Shown here: positions 23,421-32,852 of the stretch, in pieces | Position numbering within the stretch: position 1 is the first letter of the stretch | Layout: the number at the start of each line of letters is the position of its first letter | Assembly: GCA_963205415.1 (NCBI GenBank) | Contig: CAUJJS010000229.1 | Coordinates: forward strand, 1-40,392 | DNA length: 40,392 nt | Direction: 5' to 3' | Source: Pseudomonadota bacterium | GTDB taxonomy: Bacteria; Pseudomonadota; Gammaproteobacteria; Xanthomonadales; Xanthomonadaceae | Notes under the pieces: model-generated | The model's input: the letters and a program-made list of their open reading frames with translations, nothing else | Told to the model about the DNA's origin: nothing | Database searches by the model: none | Made by a program: the position numbers and the translations under genes

Positions 23421-25910
23421 ATGGACATGCTGGGCACCGTCAAGCTTCCCATCGATGCACTGCTGCCGCAGATCCAGTCCAGCCTTGCCGCACACCCACG
23501 GCTGGTGCTGGAAGCGCCGCCCGGCGCCGGCAAGACCACGCGCGTGCCTTTGGCCTTGCTCGATGCGCCGTGGCTCGAAGGTCGGCGCATCGTGATGCTG
23601 GAGCCGCGTCGCGTGGCGGCGCGTGCCGCGGCCAGTTTCATGGCCGCCAGTCTCGGCGAGGCGGTCGGTCAAACGGTTGGCTATCGCATCCGTTTCGAGA
23701 ATCGCACCAGTGCTGCCACCCGCATCGAAGTGGTGACCGAAGGCATCCTCACGCGCATGATTCAGGCCGATCCGTTGCTCGAAGGCATCGGTGCCATCGT
23801 GTTCGACGAATTTCACGAACGCCATCTGGCGGCTGATCTCGGTTTGGCCTTGGCGCTCGATGTTCAGGCCAACCTGCGCGAGGACCTACGTTTGGTGGTG
23901 ATGAGTGCCACGCTCGATGGGGAAAAGCTCGCCGATTTCCTCGACGCAAAACGTCTCAGCGCCGAAGGGCGAAGTTATCCCGTGCAGGTGTCGCACCTGC
24001 CGGCACGACGTGAGGAATCTTTGACGGCGCAAGTGCGTCGAGCGGTGGAGCACGCTGGCTTGCAGCATCCGGGCGATGTGCTGGTGTTTCTGCCGGGACA
24101 ACGCGAGATTGCCGAAGCCGAGCGTGCATTGGCGACCAGCGCCGTCGAGGCGCAGGTACTGAGCCTTCACGGCGAACTGCCCGTGGAGGCGCAGTCCGCC
24201 GTGTTGCAGCCCGCGCCCGATGGGCGGCGGCGCGTGGTGCTGGCGACCAATGTGGCCGAATCCTCGGTCACCCTGCCGGGCGTGCGCGTGGTGATCGACA
24301 GCGGTCTTGCACGCGAACCGCGCTTTGATCCGAACTCCGGTTTTCCGCGACTGGAAACGGTGAACATCTCACAGGCGTCGGCCGATCAGCGTTGCGGCCG
24401 CGCCGGTCGTGTGGCTGAAGGGTGGTGTTACCGACTATGGCCGCAGTCGCAACGTCTGGAGCCATCGCGGCGGGCGGAAATCCTCGGCACCGAACTGTCC
24501 GCTCTGGCCTTGGAATTGGCCGCTTGGGGCAGCGATGAACTGCGCTTTGTCGATGCGCCACCCAAGGGCACACTGGCGGCGGCGCGGGATCTGCTGTTGC
24601 GTTTGGGGGCGCTCGATGATCGACGCCTGACGCCACTCGGGCGGCGCATGCTGGACTTGGGAACGCACCCGCGCATGGCCGCGATGCTGCTTGCCCATCA
24701 GGATGAAGCCCAGGCGGCGCTCGCCTGTGATTTGGTGGCACTCCTGGAGGCGCGCGATCCGCTCAAGGGCCCACGACGTGATGATCTGATCTCGCGCTGG
24801 CAGGCACTGGCCGAATTTCGAACCGGACGCAATCGCGTTGATGCCTCGCGCACGGCCTTGGCGATGATCGACCAAACCGCGCGTCAGTGGCGACAACGTT
24901 TGGGCCGACGCGGTGCGGCACCCGAACACGTCAGCGCGCACGCCCTGGGCGAGTGCCTGATGCTCGCCTTTCCCGATCGCATCGCCCGCCAGCACGCGCG
25001 CGATCCCCTGCGTTACAACCTGGCCTCGGGCCGCAGCGCGCAATTGATGCCCGATAGCGCCCTGTACGGCGAACGTTGGATCGTGATCGCCGAACTGCGC
25101 GATGGCGACCGTGATGCGCGGGTCTTGCGCGCCGCGCCGATCGATGAGGCCGCAGTCGAAGCCCGATTTCCCGAACGCTTCGTCACCGAGGATCGGGTGT
25201 TCTGGGATGGTGAGCAGCAACGCATCGCGGCCCAGCGCGAACGCCGTTTTGATCGCATCGTGCTCGATGTGCATCCGCTGGCGCAGCCCGATCCCACGCG
25301 CTTTGCCGATGCCCTGGTTGATGCCGTGCGACAGGCCGGTCTGGCTGCCCTGCCGTGGACCGATGCCGCGCGGCAATGGCGTGAGCGCGTCCGTTGCTTG
25401 CGCCAGTGGCAAGCCGACAACGACTGGCCTGATTTTTCCGACGACGCCTTGCTGGCAACGCTCGATCTTTGGCTTCGCCCGAGTTTGATCGGCAAGCGTC
25501 GTCTGGATGCCTTGAGCGAAGCCGAACTGTCGCAGGCCCTGATGTCGCAACTGGACTGGCGGGCGCGCGAACGGGTCGACATCCTAGCGCCAGCTCGGAT
25601 GCGCGTGCCTTCGGGCATGGAGCGCGCCATCGTCTACGCCCACGATGCAGAACCCGTCCTCGCGGTGAAATTGCAGGAACTGTTCGGCTTGGCCGACACC
25701 CCGCGCATCCTCGAAGGGCGCATTCCACTCACCTTGCACCTTTTGTCACCCGCCGGCCGACCGCTGCAGGTCACGCGCGACCTCAAAGGTTTCTGGGAGC
25801 GCACCTATCCCGAAGTGAAAAAAGAAATGAAGGGCCGCTATCCCAAGCATCCATGGCCGGACGATCCCTGGACCGCCGCGCCCACGCATCGTGCCAAGCC
25901 ACGGGTTTGA
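23421..25910 (+). CDS. hrpB: ATP-dependent helicase HrpB (DEAH family)
   Basis: HrpB is a DEAH-box RNA helicase-like protein of uncertain cellular role. The 829-residue product shows Walker A APPGAGKTT, motif II DEFHERH (a DEFH variant typical of HrpB), SATLDGE, VFLPGQREI, ATNVAESSVTLPGV and QRCGRAGRVAEG, then helicase-associated domains and the characteristic C-terminal HrpB domain (GFWERTYPEVKKEMKGRYPKH-like end). The ATG at 23421 is preferred for its AAAGG site four bases upstream; earlier ATGs at 23394 and 23406 are in frame. Confidence 0.94.
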   Translation: MDMLGTVKLPIDALLPQIQSSLAAHPRLVLEAPPGAGKTTRVPLALLDAPWLEGRRIVMLEPRRVAARAAASFMAASLGEAVGQTVGYRIRFENRTSAATRIEVVTEGILTRMIQADPLLEGIGAIVFDEFHERHLAADLGLALALDVQANLREDLRLVVMSATLDGEKLADFLDAKRLSAEGRSYPVQVSHLPARREESLTAQVRRAVEHAGLQHPGDVLVFLPGQREIAEAERALATSAVEAQVLSLHGELPVEAQSAVLQPAPDGRRRVVLATNVAESSVTLPGVRVVIDSGLAREPRFDPNSGFPRLETVNISQASADQRCGRAGRVAEGWCYRLWPQSQRLEPSRRAEILGTELSALALELAAWGSDELRFVDAPPKGTLAAARDLLLRLGALDDRRLTPLGRRMLDLGTHPRMAAMLLAHQDEAQAALACDLVALLEARDPLKGPRRDDLISRWQALAEFRTGRNRVDASRTALAMIDQTARQWRQRLGRRGAAPEHVSAHALGECLMLAFPDRIARQHARDPLRYNLASGRSAQLMPDSALYGERWIVIAELRDGDRDARVLRAAPIDEAAVEARFPERFVTEDRVFWDGEQQRIAAQRERRFDRIVLDVHPLAQPDPTRFADALVDAVRQAGLAALPWTDAARQWRERVRCLRQWQADNDWPDFSDDALLATLDLWLRPSLIGKRRLDALSEAELSQALMSQLDWRARERVDILAPARMRVPSGMERAIVYAHDAEPVLAVKLQELFGLADTPRILEGRIPLTLHLLSPAGRPLQVTRDLKGFWERTYPEVKKEMKGRYPKHPWPDDPWTAAPTHRAKPRV

Positions 25911-25932
25911 TGGTTTCGAGTTTCCCGCCGCG

Positions 25933-25976
25933 CTGATCGAAGCCGATGGGTGGGTTCCCATCGGCAGAGCGATCAG
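25933..25976. terminator. Long two-part hairpin after hrpB
   Basis: CTGATCG (25933-25939) pairs with CGATCAG (25970-25976). Inside, GCCGATGGG (25942-25950) pairs with CCCATCGGC (25957-25965), both perfectly. No T-run follows on the plus strand, so it may be an atypical terminator, an RNA-stabilising end, or a regulatory structure ahead of the VWD gene. The remaining bases up to 26120 show no gene. Confidence 0.5.
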
Positions 25977-26120
25977 GGGCCGTAGGTAAGCCGCTGCCTT
26001 TGTGGCAAGGAAATGTCGGCTGATGATCCTTTTCGACGCGACCCTGCGCGTCTAGGCATACGGGCATCCGTGCATTGCACCCCTCCGCCCGTCTGTCGAC
26101 CTTTCAATCAGGAGTTTCCC

Positions 26121-27986
26121 TTGAACATTTCCCGTCACTGGAACGCACGCATCGCCACGGCGTTGATCGCGGCCTTCGGCGTGGCGCACGCCGCGCAGGC
26201 CCAAGTCAGCCGGACGCCCTGGCAGATGCACGAAGGCCAAGCTGTGATCAAGCTCGATACCGAGTTGCCCCCCAATGGCGCGTTGCCGGAAAACGGCTAT
26301 GTCGCCTTCAACCAGGCCGACATCCCAGCCGAAGGCCCCGGCTGGGTTGCCGCACCCAATCCCGACACCATCGGATTTGGTGGGCCAAATGCGTCGAAAA
26401 TCTCGGCGGCAGGTGGCAGTTGCCGCAGGGCCGTCGATTACACCTACTTCCAGACCTTCGTCGAGGTCTCGCCGAATGCGCGCGTGGATGAATTCAAGAT
26501 CGTCTTCGACGGCATGGACGATGCTTCTCGCATCACCATCTTCAACAGTCGCCATCCGGGCGGCACCGTGGTCGACGGCAGCTATGTGACGCGCGCATCC
26601 CAGGGCGCTTCCACGACAGACCTCAAGGACCTGGTCGCGCCGGGCCGTAACCGCGTGGTCATCACCCAGGTGGATTGGTGCCCGGTTGGCAATCAGCTGA
26701 AATCGGCGCAGGTGTCCTTGAACGGCAGCACCGTCGTCGTCGACACACCTAGACCGAAAGCGGGCCCCTTCGTCCCGACCTCGCACGGTGACGTCCACAT
26801 TCGCAGCCTCGACGGTCTCTCGTTCGACTATCAGGCCACCGGCGACTTTCTGTTGTTCCAGTCAACCGATGGCGAAGCCGTCATCCAGGCGCGACAGGAA
26901 GCATGGGACAAGAACCCCAAGGTGTCGGTCAATCGCGCTGCGGCCATCCGCGTGATGGGCGACGTCATCGAGATGTACCAGCTCCCCGAGCTGAAGTTCC
27001 TCGTGAATGGCGAGCCTGCCGCGTTGCCGACGACACGCACGACGCTGCCGGGTGGCGGTGCCATCGAGGGATCGTCATCCTATGGGAAATCTTTCGTTTA
27101 CGTGTACTGGCCCAACGAGAGCCTGGTCGCACGCTTGGTGTCCTACAAAAACAAGACCATGGACGTCGAAGTCCGTCGCGACTATCCAGCCAAGCGCACC
27201 TACGAGGGCTTGATCGGCAATATGGACGGTGTGCGCGACAATGATTTCCAGATGCGTGGTGGAGAGGTCCTGTCCCTTTCCGGCGGTGATCAGGCCATTT
27301 CGCGCGTGGGTGAAAGCTGGCGCATCAAGGCCAACGAAGTGCTGTTCGGACACGGCAAGCCCGTTCCTGCGACCGCGATCGCAGGCAAACAGCAGAGTGT
27401 CGGCGATCTGGACCCTGCCGCCCGCCGCGACGCGTACGACAAGTGCAAGGCCGCGGAGGTCAAGGATCCCATGGCCTTGTCCCACTGCGTCTATGACGTT
27501 GCGGCCACGGGCGATACCGGCTTCATCGAGAGCGCAAAGCAGTTCCAGCAGACCATCACGGCGCTGCCGCCGTCGGAACGGGAGGCCGAGCGGCCCGCCC
27601 CGGTCGAAACCCTTGCGCCAGCAGCCACGGGGCAATCCATGGGTCTGTTTTTGCCCGGAGAAAAACTGCAGCGCGGTTCCCGCTATGGCATGGAAGGCCA
27701 CTACATCACCTTCCAGAATGACGGCAACCTCTGCGTCTATACCAGCCAGGACAATCGCTTCGTCTGGTGCATCAACAATGATCCTGCGGTGAACTACGCG
27801 AATGCAGCCGCGGTCGAGATGACGCGCGATGGCCGCTTGGCCGTGACCGACGCCGATGGCGGGCTGGTCTGGCAGGCACCGGCCACCGCCCCGCAATCGG
27901 GCAGCGGCGTCTACCTCACCGGCGATGGCGTTCTGGAAATTCGCGCGCCGTCCGGTGCGCTGGTGTGGTCCAGTCGAACGAAGTGA
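26121..27986 (+). CDS. Secreted protein with von Willebrand type D and bulb-type lectin domains
   Basis: This 621-residue exported protein starts at TTG with an AGGAG site six bases upstream and has a signal peptide ending near AHAAQA. Residues about 30-210 form an N-terminal domain of unknown type with paired cysteines. From about 214 a VWD domain is visible (SLDGLSFDYQATGDFLLFQS, then VIQARQEAW, YEGLIGNMDGVRDNDF). CKAAEVKD..HCVYDVAATGD recalls the segment that follows VWD modules. From about 503 to the end, three repeats with QNDGNLCVY, TRDGRLAV and TGDGVLEI match bulb (mannose-binding) lectins. A surface or extracellular adhesive role is likely. Its target and any partner are unknown. Confidence 0.82.
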   Translation: MNISRHWNARIATALIAAFGVAHAAQAQVSRTPWQMHEGQAVIKLDTELPPNGALPENGYVAFNQADIPAEGPGWVAAPNPDTIGFGGPNASKISAAGGSCRRAVDYTYFQTFVEVSPNARVDEFKIVFDGMDDASRITIFNSRHPGGTVVDGSYVTRASQGASTTDLKDLVAPGRNRVVITQVDWCPVGNQLKSAQVSLNGSTVVVDTPRPKAGPFVPTSHGDVHIRSLDGLSFDYQATGDFLLFQSTDGEAVIQARQEAWDKNPKVSVNRAAAIRVMGDVIEMYQLPELKFLVNGEPAALPTTRTTLPGGGAIEGSSSYGKSFVYVYWPNESLVARLVSYKNKTMDVEVRRDYPAKRTYEGLIGNMDGVRDNDFQMRGGEVLSLSGGDQAISRVGESWRIKANEVLFGHGKPVPATAIAGKQQSVGDLDPAARRDAYDKCKAAEVKDPMALSHCVYDVAATGDTGFIESAKQFQQTITALPPSEREAERPAPVETLAPAATGQSMGLFLPGEKLQRGSRYGMEGHYITFQNDGNLCVYTSQDNRFVWCINNDPAVNYANAAAVEMTRDGRLAVTDADGGLVWQAPATAPQSGSGVYLTGDGVLEIRAPSGALVWSSRTK

Positions 27987-28015
27987 CACACGTCTTCTTC
28001 GGATCATGATTGCAG

Positions 28016-28047
28016 CCTGCTCGCCGCCGAATCCAGGGGCGAGCAGG
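28016..28047. terminator. Perfect 10-bp inverted repeat after the VWD-lectin gene
   Basis: CCTGCTCGCC (28016-28025) and GGCGAGCAGG (28038-28047) form a stem with a 12-base loop, 30 bases past the stop. There is no T-run, so it is a possible but not classical terminator. Confidence 0.5.
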
Positions 28048-28107
28048 TGCGCAACAGGCAGCCGGTTCAACGCGTCTTGCGCGTGTCCTCCATCGCGTTC
28101 AGGAAGG

Positions 28108-28224
28108 TCTGAACAAGCCCGTCATGCCCGCGAAGGCGGGCATCCCGTGACTTCATTCATTGAAATCAAAGGCTCTGGACTCCCTCCTTCGCGGGAGTGA
28201 CAAGCAAATGTCGACTTGTTCAGA
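28108..28224. repeat. 117-bp composite palindromic element (MITE/REP-like)
   Basis: The ends TCTGAACAAG (28108-28117) and CTTGTTCAGA (28215-28224) are perfect inverted repeats. Just inside, 28121-28145 carries CCCGCGAAGGCGGG flanked by GTCAT, and 28177-28201 carries its imperfect reverse complement with CCTTCGCGGGAGTGAC. The nested arms look like a non-autonomous mobile repeat. It lies between two convergent genes, 7 bases from the kinase stop codon, where it may also serve as a transcript end. Confidence 0.8.
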
Positions 28225-28231
28225 TATTCCT

Positions 28232-31027
28232 TCACTCAATGACACGGTGTCGTGCCCGATACACCGAGTCTGCTGGGTAGGCACGATCAAGCCGAGGGCC
28301 ATAGGTGCGTTCCAGCCCACGCGCAACGTCCTTTTCGCCCACCGCCCGAAGGGCCCGTGCGTAAGCCATTGCCAGACGGACGGTGCGTGGATTGTCGGCG
28401 CCACGATCTTCCAGCATCAATTCATACGCGACCTTCGACTGATCCCGTGCGCCTTCCAAGTCGCCGCCTGCCGCCAGAATGATCGAGCGCGTCGTGGCGG
28501 CACGCGCGTGCAGTTCTTGTTCGACACCGTTGCCCACGGCATCGATCTGTTGCAGCAAGACTTCGGCTTCGGCTGCCTCGCCATGCGCCGCGTGCCATTG
28601 CGCAAGCGGCAGGCGTGCGTAGGCCATGTCATCGGCACTGCCGTCACCTTTGCTACGCTCGGCCAGCACGGACTCGAGCAAGGTGCGCGCCTCGGTATCG
28701 GCCTGCCCGGACTCGATCAGTGTCTGCGCCAAGGCGGTTTTCAGTACCAGCAAGAACCCACGATCATCTGGCCCGACCAGGTCACCTTGAATCACAAGCG
28801 CCTCCCGCAAGCGTGGCAGCGCGTCCCGGAATTCGCCTTTGAGCGCACGCAGCCAGCCGGCCATGAAGATGGCCTTTGCATACTGCGAACTGTGCCGGCC
28901 GTTGCGTTGCCGAATCACCGGCAGCCCGAGCTCCATCAAGTGCTCGGCTTCCTCGAATGCGCCGCGTTCACCCAGTCGATCGGCCATCATCACCCGCTCG
29001 ATCGCAAGCACCGAGCTGTCTTCACCGTACAACTCGCGTGTGAGTGCCAGTCGCTCCCGCGCGAGTGCCAGGCTGCGCTCGTACTGACCACGGTAGGCCA
29101 AGGTGTTTTCCAACCCGCGCAGGGCAATGCGATAGTCATTGCTGCGTTCGGCCCCGACGCTGGCATGGAGTGCAAGGGCACGTTCGCAATGCGTTTGCGC
29201 CTCGGCGTAGTTGCCGGCACCTGCGAGCACGTGGCACAGGTCGGTGTGACTTCGCGCAAGGTTCGTCGGTGAGTCGTGTGCGGTTTCGCGAAGTTTCAAG
29301 GCCATGTGTACCGCACGCACGGCCGCCCCGTCCTCGCCGGCCTCGTTGTGTGCGATGGCCACGCTGGCATAGGCATCCGCCATCGCCAAGGGATCATCAC
29401 CGGCGTGTATCCGGGTGAGTTCGAATGCGCGTTGCGCGGTGGCCTGCGCCTCGTCGGTGGAGCCGCCACTGGCCAGGATGGCGGCGGACTTTGCGCGAAG
29501 ATTTCGCGCCGCGGCCAAGGGCTTGTTGATCGCGGCACTCAGATTCAAATTCGCCGCCGAGTCGAACAAGGTCGCACCCGAACGCCCTTCATTGATCCCG
29601 CGATACGCCTTGCCCAGCGCTTCCAACAGTTCGGCCTGGACACGTGGTTGATCGGCCAACTCCTGATTCACGCGGTCGCGACCACGGTCGAGCACGTCGC
29701 GCGCGCTGAAGCTGCCGTGATCACGTTGTGTCGGGTCGGACAAGGCGAACACCGACACCAGAAAGTCCGTCGTCCTCCGTGCCACCTGGGCTTGCAGGCG
29801 GGCCTCGCGCGCGGAATTCAGCGCATGCCACGTGAACGTGATTCCGGTCAGTGCCAGCGCCAAACCGGCGCCGAGTGGCCAGCGGTTGCGCAGCACGTAG
29901 CGCTGGAGGCGATACGTCCACTGCCCCCGCCGCGCACGCACGGGGCGCTCAGCCAGAAAGTTCCCCAGGTCTTCGGCCAACTCCCGCACCGAGGCATAGC
30001 GCTGCTGGGGCGCGCGACGAAGCGTCTTGAGCACGATCGCGTCGATGTCCGCTGGAATCCGCAGGGCTTTCGGCGTGCTGTGCGAGTCGAAATGTGTGGG
30101 CGCGTCGAGCTTGCGATGCTGACTGGGGGGTGGCGCATCCTGAGTCAGGGCGGCATGGCTTCGCGCCTGCTCGGTATCCAGATAGCCGAAGGGGTGCACG
30201 CCAGTCAGGAGTTCATACAACACCAGTCCGAGCGACCACACATCGGTGGCCGTCCCCAGCGGCTTGCCCTCAATCTGTTCGGGGCTGGCGTACGCGGGCG
30301 TCATCAACCGCGTTGTGGGTGAATGGGCGCCCTCGGCGTCGATCAGGCGAGCGATTCCGAAGTCCAGTAGTCGTGGTTCGCCCGACGTATCGATCAGTAT
30401 GTTTGCCGGCTTGATGTCGCGGTGGATCACGAGGCGCTGATGGGCGTAGGACACCGCAGCGCAAACCTTGATGAACAAGGCGATGCGCGCGCGCAGGTCC
30501 GGTTGGTGCTGCCGGCACCAATGGTCGATGCGCAGACCATCGACATATTCCATCGCCAGAAACGGAACGCCATTTTCATCGTCGCCCGCATCCACCAGAC
30601 GTGCCACGTTCGGGTGGTCGATGGTTGCCAGAATCCGCTGCTCTTCACGCAGGCGTGTGCGTTGGGCGCGGGAGCTGTGGTGCAGGCGCTTGAAGGCAAC
30701 GCGCTGGAGCACACCTGCGACTTCACGCTCCGCGAGCCACACCACGCCCATGCCACCTTCGCCGATTTGCTCGATCAGGCGGTATCGGCTGGATGCGGCC
30801 GCATCGACTCGCTGGTCGTCGGTGACCAGGCGCAGCGCCTGGAGGATGCTGTCCGGCACCTCATCCAGCTCCTCATCCTCGGCCGCATGCAACAGCCATT
30901 CCACCTCGCGCTGCAACTCGATCGCACCCGCGCAGTGCCGGATCAGGGCGACAGTGCGCTCGGAAGATGGTAGTTCGAGCAGGGCATGGGCGATGGCTTG
31001 GGCTTGTGCGTAAAGCGAATCAGTCAT
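28232..31027 (-). CDS. Membrane Ser/Thr protein kinase with C-terminal TPR domain
   Basis: The 931-residue protein has a short N-terminal part, a Hanks-type kinase domain (about 81-360), one membrane segment (about 384-400, WPLGAGLALALTGITF) and a long TPR-like helical domain on the far side. The kinase is complete: glycine loop GEGGMG (89-94), Lys113 in VAFK, HRDIKPAN with Asp204, and DFG with Asp222. So it should phosphorylate cytoplasmic targets in response to something sensed by the periplasmic TPR region. It overlaps the ECF sigma gene by 8 bases. Sigma/kinase-TPR pairs of this sort are frequent in Xanthomonadales. The sigma factor or its regulator is the obvious candidate substrate. Confidence 0.9.
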   Translation of the reverse strand: MTDSLYAQAQAIAHALLELPSSERTVALIRHCAGAIELQREVEWLLHAAEDEELDEVPDSILQALRLVTDDQRVDAAASSRYRLIEQIGEGGMGVVWLAEREVAGVLQRVAFKRLHHSSRAQRTRLREEQRILATIDHPNVARLVDAGDDENGVPFLAMEYVDGLRIDHWCRQHQPDLRARIALFIKVCAAVSYAHQRLVIHRDIKPANILIDTSGEPRLLDFGIARLIDAEGAHSPTTRLMTPAYASPEQIEGKPLGTATDVWSLGLVLYELLTGVHPFGYLDTEQARSHAALTQDAPPPSQHRKLDAPTHFDSHSTPKALRIPADIDAIVLKTLRRAPQQRYASVRELAEDLGNFLAERPVRARRGQWTYRLQRYVLRNRWPLGAGLALALTGITFTWHALNSAREARLQAQVARRTTDFLVSVFALSDPTQRDHGSFSARDVLDRGRDRVNQELADQPRVQAELLEALGKAYRGINEGRSGATLFDSAANLNLSAAINKPLAAARNLRAKSAAILASGGSTDEAQATAQRAFELTRIHAGDDPLAMADAYASVAIAHNEAGEDGAAVRAVHMALKLRETAHDSPTNLARSHTDLCHVLAGAGNYAEAQTHCERALALHASVGAERSNDYRIALRGLENTLAYRGQYERSLALARERLALTRELYGEDSSVLAIERVMMADRLGERGAFEEAEHLMELGLPVIRQRNGRHSSQYAKAIFMAGWLRALKGEFRDALPRLREALVIQGDLVGPDDRGFLLVLKTALAQTLIESGQADTEARTLLESVLAERSKGDGSADDMAYARLPLAQWHAAHGEAAEAEVLLQQIDAVGNGVEQELHARAATTRSIILAAGGDLEGARDQSKVAYELMLEDRGADNPRTVRLAMAYARALRAVGEKDVARGLERTYGPRLDRAYPADSVYRARHRVIE

Positions 31028-31586
31028 GCGCCAGCTCGCGTTGCAGCCATGCGCGCGCCATGCGCCAATCACGCACGACCGTGGGCCGCGCGACGCCAAG
31101 CACATCGGCGATCTCCTCCAATTCCAAGCCGGCGAAGAATTTCAGATCGATCACCTGTGCCTGCCGTGGATTCATCGATGCCAGCTGTTCCAGTGCGCTA
31201 TCCAATTCACACAGATCGGCGCCCAACTGCGCATGGTCTTCATGCGATTCGATTTCGGCGATTGCGATCTGCATGTCGGACGTCGGCCGCTTGGCGGCAC
31301 TGCGGCGGCGTGCGTGGTCAACGAGCACGCGGCGCATCATCTGCGCTGCAATGCCCAAGACTTGCGCGCGGTTGGCGGGGTCGAGACGACGCTGTTCGGC
31401 GACGCGCAACCACGCCTCGTTGACCAAGGCTGTTGTTTGCAGGGTGTGGCCGTGGCGCTCGCCTCGCAACGCGCGTGCTGCCAGCGCCTTCAGTTCGGTG
31501 TAGAGCAATGGAGACAGCGCGTCGTCTGTCCCACCAAGGCGGGAGGATTCACAAATCGGGTTGGACGTAGGCTCTGGGGCAGGCAT
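31020..31586 (-). CDS. ECF RNA polymerase sigma factor, partner of the Ser/Thr kinase
   Basis: The 188-residue protein has sigma region 2 (TLQTTALVNEAWLRV, QVLGIAAQMMRRVLVDHARRRSAAKR) and an intact region 4 with a helix-turn-helix (LELEEIADVLGVARPTVVRDW). The long basic stretch after region 2 is typical of the sigma group encoded with kinase-TPR proteins. No anti-sigma factor gene is adjacent; the kinase, coupled by an 8-base overlap, probably takes that control role, as suggested for this sigma group. The ATG at 31586 is used; one at 31613 adds nine residues. The 31614-31842 spacer holds no gene and no certain promoter. Confidence 0.88.
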   Translation of the reverse strand: MPAPEPTSNPICESSRLGGTDDALSPLLYTELKALAARALRGERHGHTLQTTALVNEAWLRVAEQRRLDPANRAQVLGIAAQMMRRVLVDHARRRSAAKRPTSDMQIAIAEIESHEDHAQLGADLCELDSALEQLASMNPRQAQVIDLKFFAGLELEEIADVLGVARPTVVRDWRMARAWLQRELAHD

Positions 31587-31842
31587 GCGTGGTGCGAATC
31601 CGTAGCAAACCATCGTGATGACGGTGATTTCGATGTTCGCACAAACCCGAACCGCCCACTAATGAGGGTTTCGTCACATCGTGTTTCGTGACAGATCAGG
31701 CATGGCTGCTCAAACCGACGCACCGAAAATCGGGCGCGATGCGGGGCTCTCCGCCGAGTTCCAAAGTGTCATGGTTTGCCTGCGGAACCGAATGCGACCA
31801 TGATCGCGTTCGGAAATTGTGCAGTCCCAACCGACGTGCGTT

Positions 31843-32727
31843 TCAGGTGTCGGCGCTGGTGGCCCAGCCTTCGCCGGTGCCGTGTTGCAGCACGTGGTCC
31901 TCGGCACGCACGTCGCCGGCCGCCAAATCGCTTTGGTCGGCCAGTCGCGCGTAGATCGGTTTGAACTCGGCCAAGGTGGCATCGAACAGTTGCTGGAAGC
32001 TGTCGGTCACGAAATAGGTTTTCTGAAAACTGTCGATGCGATAGCGGGTGCGCATCAGGCGTTCCAGAGAAAATCCGATGCGGTTGGGCGCGGTGGACTC
32101 CAGGCAATGGCGGCTTTCGCCGGCGCTGCTGAGGATGCCCGAACCGTAGATGCGCAGGCCTGCGCGGGTGTTGATCAGGCCGAACTCGACCGTGTACCAG
32201 TACAGCCGCGCCAGTTGTTGCAAGGCGCGCGGCCCCAGTGCGAGCGCCTTCAGGCCGCCTTGGCCGTAGGCGCACATGTAGTCGGCGAAGATCGGGTTCA
32301 TCAACAGCGGAACATGCCCGAACAGGTCGTGGAAGAGGTCGGGTTCGGCCAGGTAATCCAGTTGCTCGGGGCTGCGGATCCAGCGCGTGACCGGAAACTC
32401 GCGCGCCGCCAGATGGCCGAAGAACACCTCGTCGGGCAGCAGGCCTTCCACCGCCACCAGACGCCAGCCGGTCGCGCTTTGCAAATGCGCATCCAAATCC
32501 GCAAAACGCGGAATCTGCCGCGGCCCCATTTCCAGTTGCGCCATCGCTTGCAGGAATTCGTCGCAGGCGCGTCCCTGCAGTACCTCGCGCTGACGCGCAT
32601 AGAGCTGCGCCCACACGGTGTGATCGGTATCGGTGTACTGCGCCCAGTCCTGCGCCACCACGCCGGTGGCGTAGACCGGCACGTAACCCTTGTCGGTGAC
32701 CTTCTGGTCCAATCGTTGCGAAAGCAT
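31843..32727 (-). CDS. phhA: Phenylalanine-4-hydroxylase
   Basis: PhhA hydroxylates phenylalanine to tyrosine with tetrahydropterin, O2 and iron. The iron ligands are His133 and His138 in FHDLFGHVP and Glu181 in YWYTVEFG. DKGYVPVY, the long segment PFVTRWIR-like PVTRWIRSPEQLDY and YRIDSFQKTYFV match the monofunctional bacterial enzyme. The start at 32727 gives 294 residues, near the family norm; ATGs at 32796 and 32817 would add an unusual basic lead. It is divergent from an Lrp-type regulator gene, which likely controls it. Confidence 0.93.
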   Translation of the reverse strand: MLSQRLDQKVTDKGYVPVYATGVVAQDWAQYTDTDHTVWAQLYARQREVLQGRACDEFLQAMAQLEMGPRQIPRFADLDAHLQSATGWRLVAVEGLLPDEVFFGHLAAREFPVTRWIRSPEQLDYLAEPDLFHDLFGHVPLLMNPIFADYMCAYGQGGLKALALGPRALQQLARLYWYTVEFGLINTRAGLRIYGSGILSSAGESRHCLESTAPNRIGFSLERLMRTRYRIDSFQKTYFVTDSFQQLFDATLAEFKPIYARLADQSDLAAGDVRAEDHVLQHGTGEGWATSADT

Positions 32728-32808
32728 GGTCGAGGCCTTGTTCTGGAATGGCTCAATGTAGCGCCGGATCGGCGCAATGATCTTGCTTTGTTGCATGAGA
32801 TTGCGTTG

Positions 32809-32818
32809 ATTGCGCAAT
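32809..32818. promoter_or_regulatory. Palindrome between phhA and the Lrp-type regulator
   Basis: ATTGCGCAAT is a perfect 10-bp palindrome inside the wider TTGATTGCGCAATAATCA, centred in the intergenic space if phhA starts at 32727 and the regulator at 32853. Position and symmetry suit binding by the neighbouring Lrp-type protein. This is inference; no promoter boxes are convincing. Confidence 0.45.
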
Positions 32819-32852
32819 AATCATGCGCATTCAATACGAATCGAGCACAAAA

